A DNA stretch of 64,000 nucleotides from Puffinus mauretanicus. Its lineage: Eukaryota > Chordata > Aves > Procellariiformes > Procellariidae. A program made the translations under genes and the position numbers. The notes beneath the pieces were generated by a model. The model searched no databases. It saw only the letters and a program-made list of their open reading frames with translations, and was not told the origin of the DNA. Each line of letters begins with the position of its first letter. Positions within the stretch are counted from its first letter, which is position 1. Shown piece after piece: positions 61,406 through 64,000 of the stretch. Location of the stretch: the NCBI GenBank assembly GCA_023333565.1, contig JAJKFH010002178.1:682001-746000 (forward strand). Direction: 5' to 3'.

Positions 61406-64000
61406 AACAGAGAAATTTCCTCCTTCAAGCCAAATTAGGAACAGTCAGAGTTAATCCTAGACATAGTGAACTGTTAAACTGTTGTGATATAATGTAAAAC
61501 ATTCTAGCTAGAAACATCCATTTAATTATTCCACTGGGGAGCTGGGACTCCAAGTTTAGGAAGATTAGTTTCTAGCTTAGGTCAAGCATAGAATAGTTGA
61601 TTTTAAAGTACATCACTTTTATCGCCAGCTTTTTTATTCAAGAATATTCCTAGAATGATCTTCTTTGTCTTTCTCTGTCTTCTACAGTTCTCTTATACCA
61701 TTGATTTACCAATGAAGGACTAAAATCTCATATATTTACTGAAACTACATTCAAAATAACCAAAGTGCAGTAACATGTAATGGAATTAAGCAACAATATA
61801 TAGGATTTACTTTTATGGCTCTTTCATAGTGTCTCTTTTTGTGAGGAATGCCACCACATTGAATTCACCCTTTTGAATGCTCCTTCACATATCTTGCAGT
61901 TAACAAAGTTCTCAGAAAGCACCTTAGCCGTTTCGGATCTCTTGTGAGTCACCCAGATCTCTAAATCTGTCACAGTTCACCCATCACCAGTTAAAAGATA
62001 ACCTAACAAACCCTGAGGTGCCTCGACCGCCTTTGATGTAGCAAAGATTAACAAAAGTGACTTCCAACATTTCAGTACAGCTCAGGACGTAGAAAAATAT
62101 GGAGATCTGCTGCCTGGAATGGAGAATTAAGTGTTTGTTCCAGGCTGAATGACTAAGAGACTCAGTGATTTGTGTAGTTCCGTGATTCTCAAAACAGTAA
62201 GTACACTTTAAAAAAAAAATTCATACCACAACCCTGTGTGTGAACAGCCACTTTCCCATCCTTAATCTAGTGTGTGTTCAAAGGATTATTGTACAAATAT
62301 TCTTGTTTCTGCGCTATAAAAGTAAAACCCACAGGTGCTGTGCTGGATGATTTTTATTACTTTTTTTAAAATCTATTTCACGTTTCCAGGAGATTTCACC
62401 ACACTTAAGGCTTTGATTTATCATCTGTCTATTTCAACATTATATACCGATCTTATAACATGGGGCTAAGAAGAAACAGTTAATATTCACAATAATGACA
62501 GCTTTGGGACAAGTTATTCAGGTGTGCCTAATATTAATTTTTTGAGTGTTCTGCCTTCACGGGCAGTGCACAGCCCTCTGGCAGGTCTGGTGATCGCCTG
62601 GCTTGTCTCAGGTGAGCCTTGGGTAGGACCATGCCTGAAGGAGAGGCAGAGTTCTCCTTTGATCTTCTGAGCAGCGAGGAAGCTGTCTATGCTCAACTCT
62701 AGCCAAGGAAGGAAGCAGTGCCCTCGCTGTGTGCATTCAGTTGAGTGTTTTGATGACTCAGCCACACTTCAAGGTCACCTAAGACCGGGAGGAACATGAC
62801 TAAGCTTTGCTATTGATCTGGGTACTTTTTCTGTGCCCTGTTTCTATCTGGGTAGTTGATGAGCAGCAGGGTACAGTCTGGGTGCATTTACAAAATACAA
62901 CAAAGTGCGTGTTTAAGACCAGCAACTAAATCACATAGAAGAGCTTGCTAGAGAATGAATTTCCACTCAACCTTTTTTTTTTTTTTTAAATTCTTAATAC
63001 AGAGTGGGAAGAAAAAATCGACATTCAGAAACGATCCATGAGGTTCATTTGGCAGGGAAAACTGTTTTGGTAAAAAAGCTGTGGTCACATTGCAATCCTC
63101 AAAATATTTGTATAAACATTGCAGTATTTTAACATTACTGAAAGCCTTTCGGAATAAAAATAAATAAAATGGTACAATATTCCATTCTGATATTTTTAAA
63201 ACCATTCCGTTTCTAAAACAAATGCTGATCTATGAAATGCTGTTTGAAAGATGTCAACTTTAGTGAAATGCCTGTTTCCGGGGCAACCCTGTTTGATTTA
63301 CACTTTCTGACCAGATTTTCTCTGCAGAACTTTCATGTTATTACCCTCTATTGCACTCTGCAGTCACAGCCTCTTCAGTACCTATTAGTCTCTTACCCTT
63401 CCTAAAGTGCTCTGTAGTAAGTCAAAGTAAATGGGTAGGGAGAAATGGTCTTTAATATTTTACTGAGCAAACCTGGTTCTAGCCAGCCTCCTGTCACGCA
63501 GCCTTGGTTCTTGAAGTGTGTTTCATTAATTCTTCAGTATGTCCTGTGAAATCCTTTCTGATCATCATAGGATAAAGTTCATTTCCTTCACACTTTTTTT
63601 GGAGCTCTTTGAGGTGGTCTTCATTTTTGTTTCCAGATGTACCAACAGTTTTGTGCTTCTAAGCCAAATGTGGTTTAAATTTCCCTTCCATTCAGGAAAT
63701 GAACAAAATAATCCATGGCTATGCTCATGTAAAGCATATCATTTGTCTCCCAAGTGCTTGCAATAGAGTCATGAAAAGCAACTGAGCGCTGGCTGTCCTT
63801 AACGATGAAACTTTCTCAATTCCAGCCTAAGACCCATTACGGGGCTGGAGTCCATTCTCCAAAGTGACTGCAAAGTATTTTGTGTCATTGTGTTAGCCAC
63901 GTCAGTTCATTAAGTTAAAAGACAACAGGGATATCTGAGGGAGGTGGAAGCTGCTTTAGTGCTTCCTGCCCCTCTCAAACATTTGGTCCTGAACCACAAA
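61406..64000. other. Unique non-coding sequence
   Basis: No recognisable gene or transposon. Homopolymer runs occur near 62212 (A) and 62972 (T). The few open frames are under 90 codons without known domains. Confidence 0.55.

Noticed and set aside
60919..61454. Cluster of overlapping frames in a GC-richer patch, considered as an exon
   Set aside because: Competing frames on both strands, no conserved domain recognised, and the longest runs into an A-rich repeat.

Overview
The window looks like about 64 kb of bird nuclear DNA. The strongest sign is a set of CR1 non-LTR retrotransposon fragments. They carry the CR1 reverse-transcriptase reading frame (an FADD box) and end in the 8-bp ATTCTATG repeat that marks the CR1 3' end in birds and other sauropsids. 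Three solo long terminal repeats of endogenous-retrovirus type, each with a 5-bp target-site duplication, fit the same picture. The rest is AT-rich, CpG-poor, single-copy-looking sequence.

I found no host protein-coding gene, exon chain, tRNA, rRNA or CRISPR array. The longest open frames lie in CR1 copies, in LTRs, in a simple-repeat tract, or are short frames expected by chance. The window is best read as intergenic or intronic.

Layout. 1-2150: unique sequence holding a large imperfect inverted repeat (arms near 824-1098 and 1876-2150). 2151-4412: unique sequence with a perfect 20-bp palindrome and a 13-bp tandem repeat. 4413-5552: a 5'-truncated CR1 on the plus strand. 5553-22080: unique, with a pyrimidine-biased belt at about 11.1-12.35 kb. 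22086-22659: solo LTR, minus orientation, TSD ATTGG. 22665-42815: unique, with small duplications and hairpins. 42821-43366: solo LTR related to the first, plus orientation, TSD CTTAC. 46143-46341: short CR1 tail. 48249-50657: a longer LTR of another family, minus orientation, TSD GCATG, split by a 1.28-kb CR1 inserted inside it. 51338-51641: a compound purine-rich satellite (GGGAA, then GGCAA, then GGGAGA). 53484-53708: another CR1 tail. 53709-64000: unique, with an A-rich 13-bp repeat at 61.36 kb.

No genes act together here. The content is a record of transposition: retroviral insertions reduced to solo LTRs by recombination, CR1 copies truncated at the 5' end, and one clear nesting order (LTR first, CR1 later). 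No new system encoded by genes is visible. The most unusual unexplained structure is the 1.3-kb inverted repeat near the left end.
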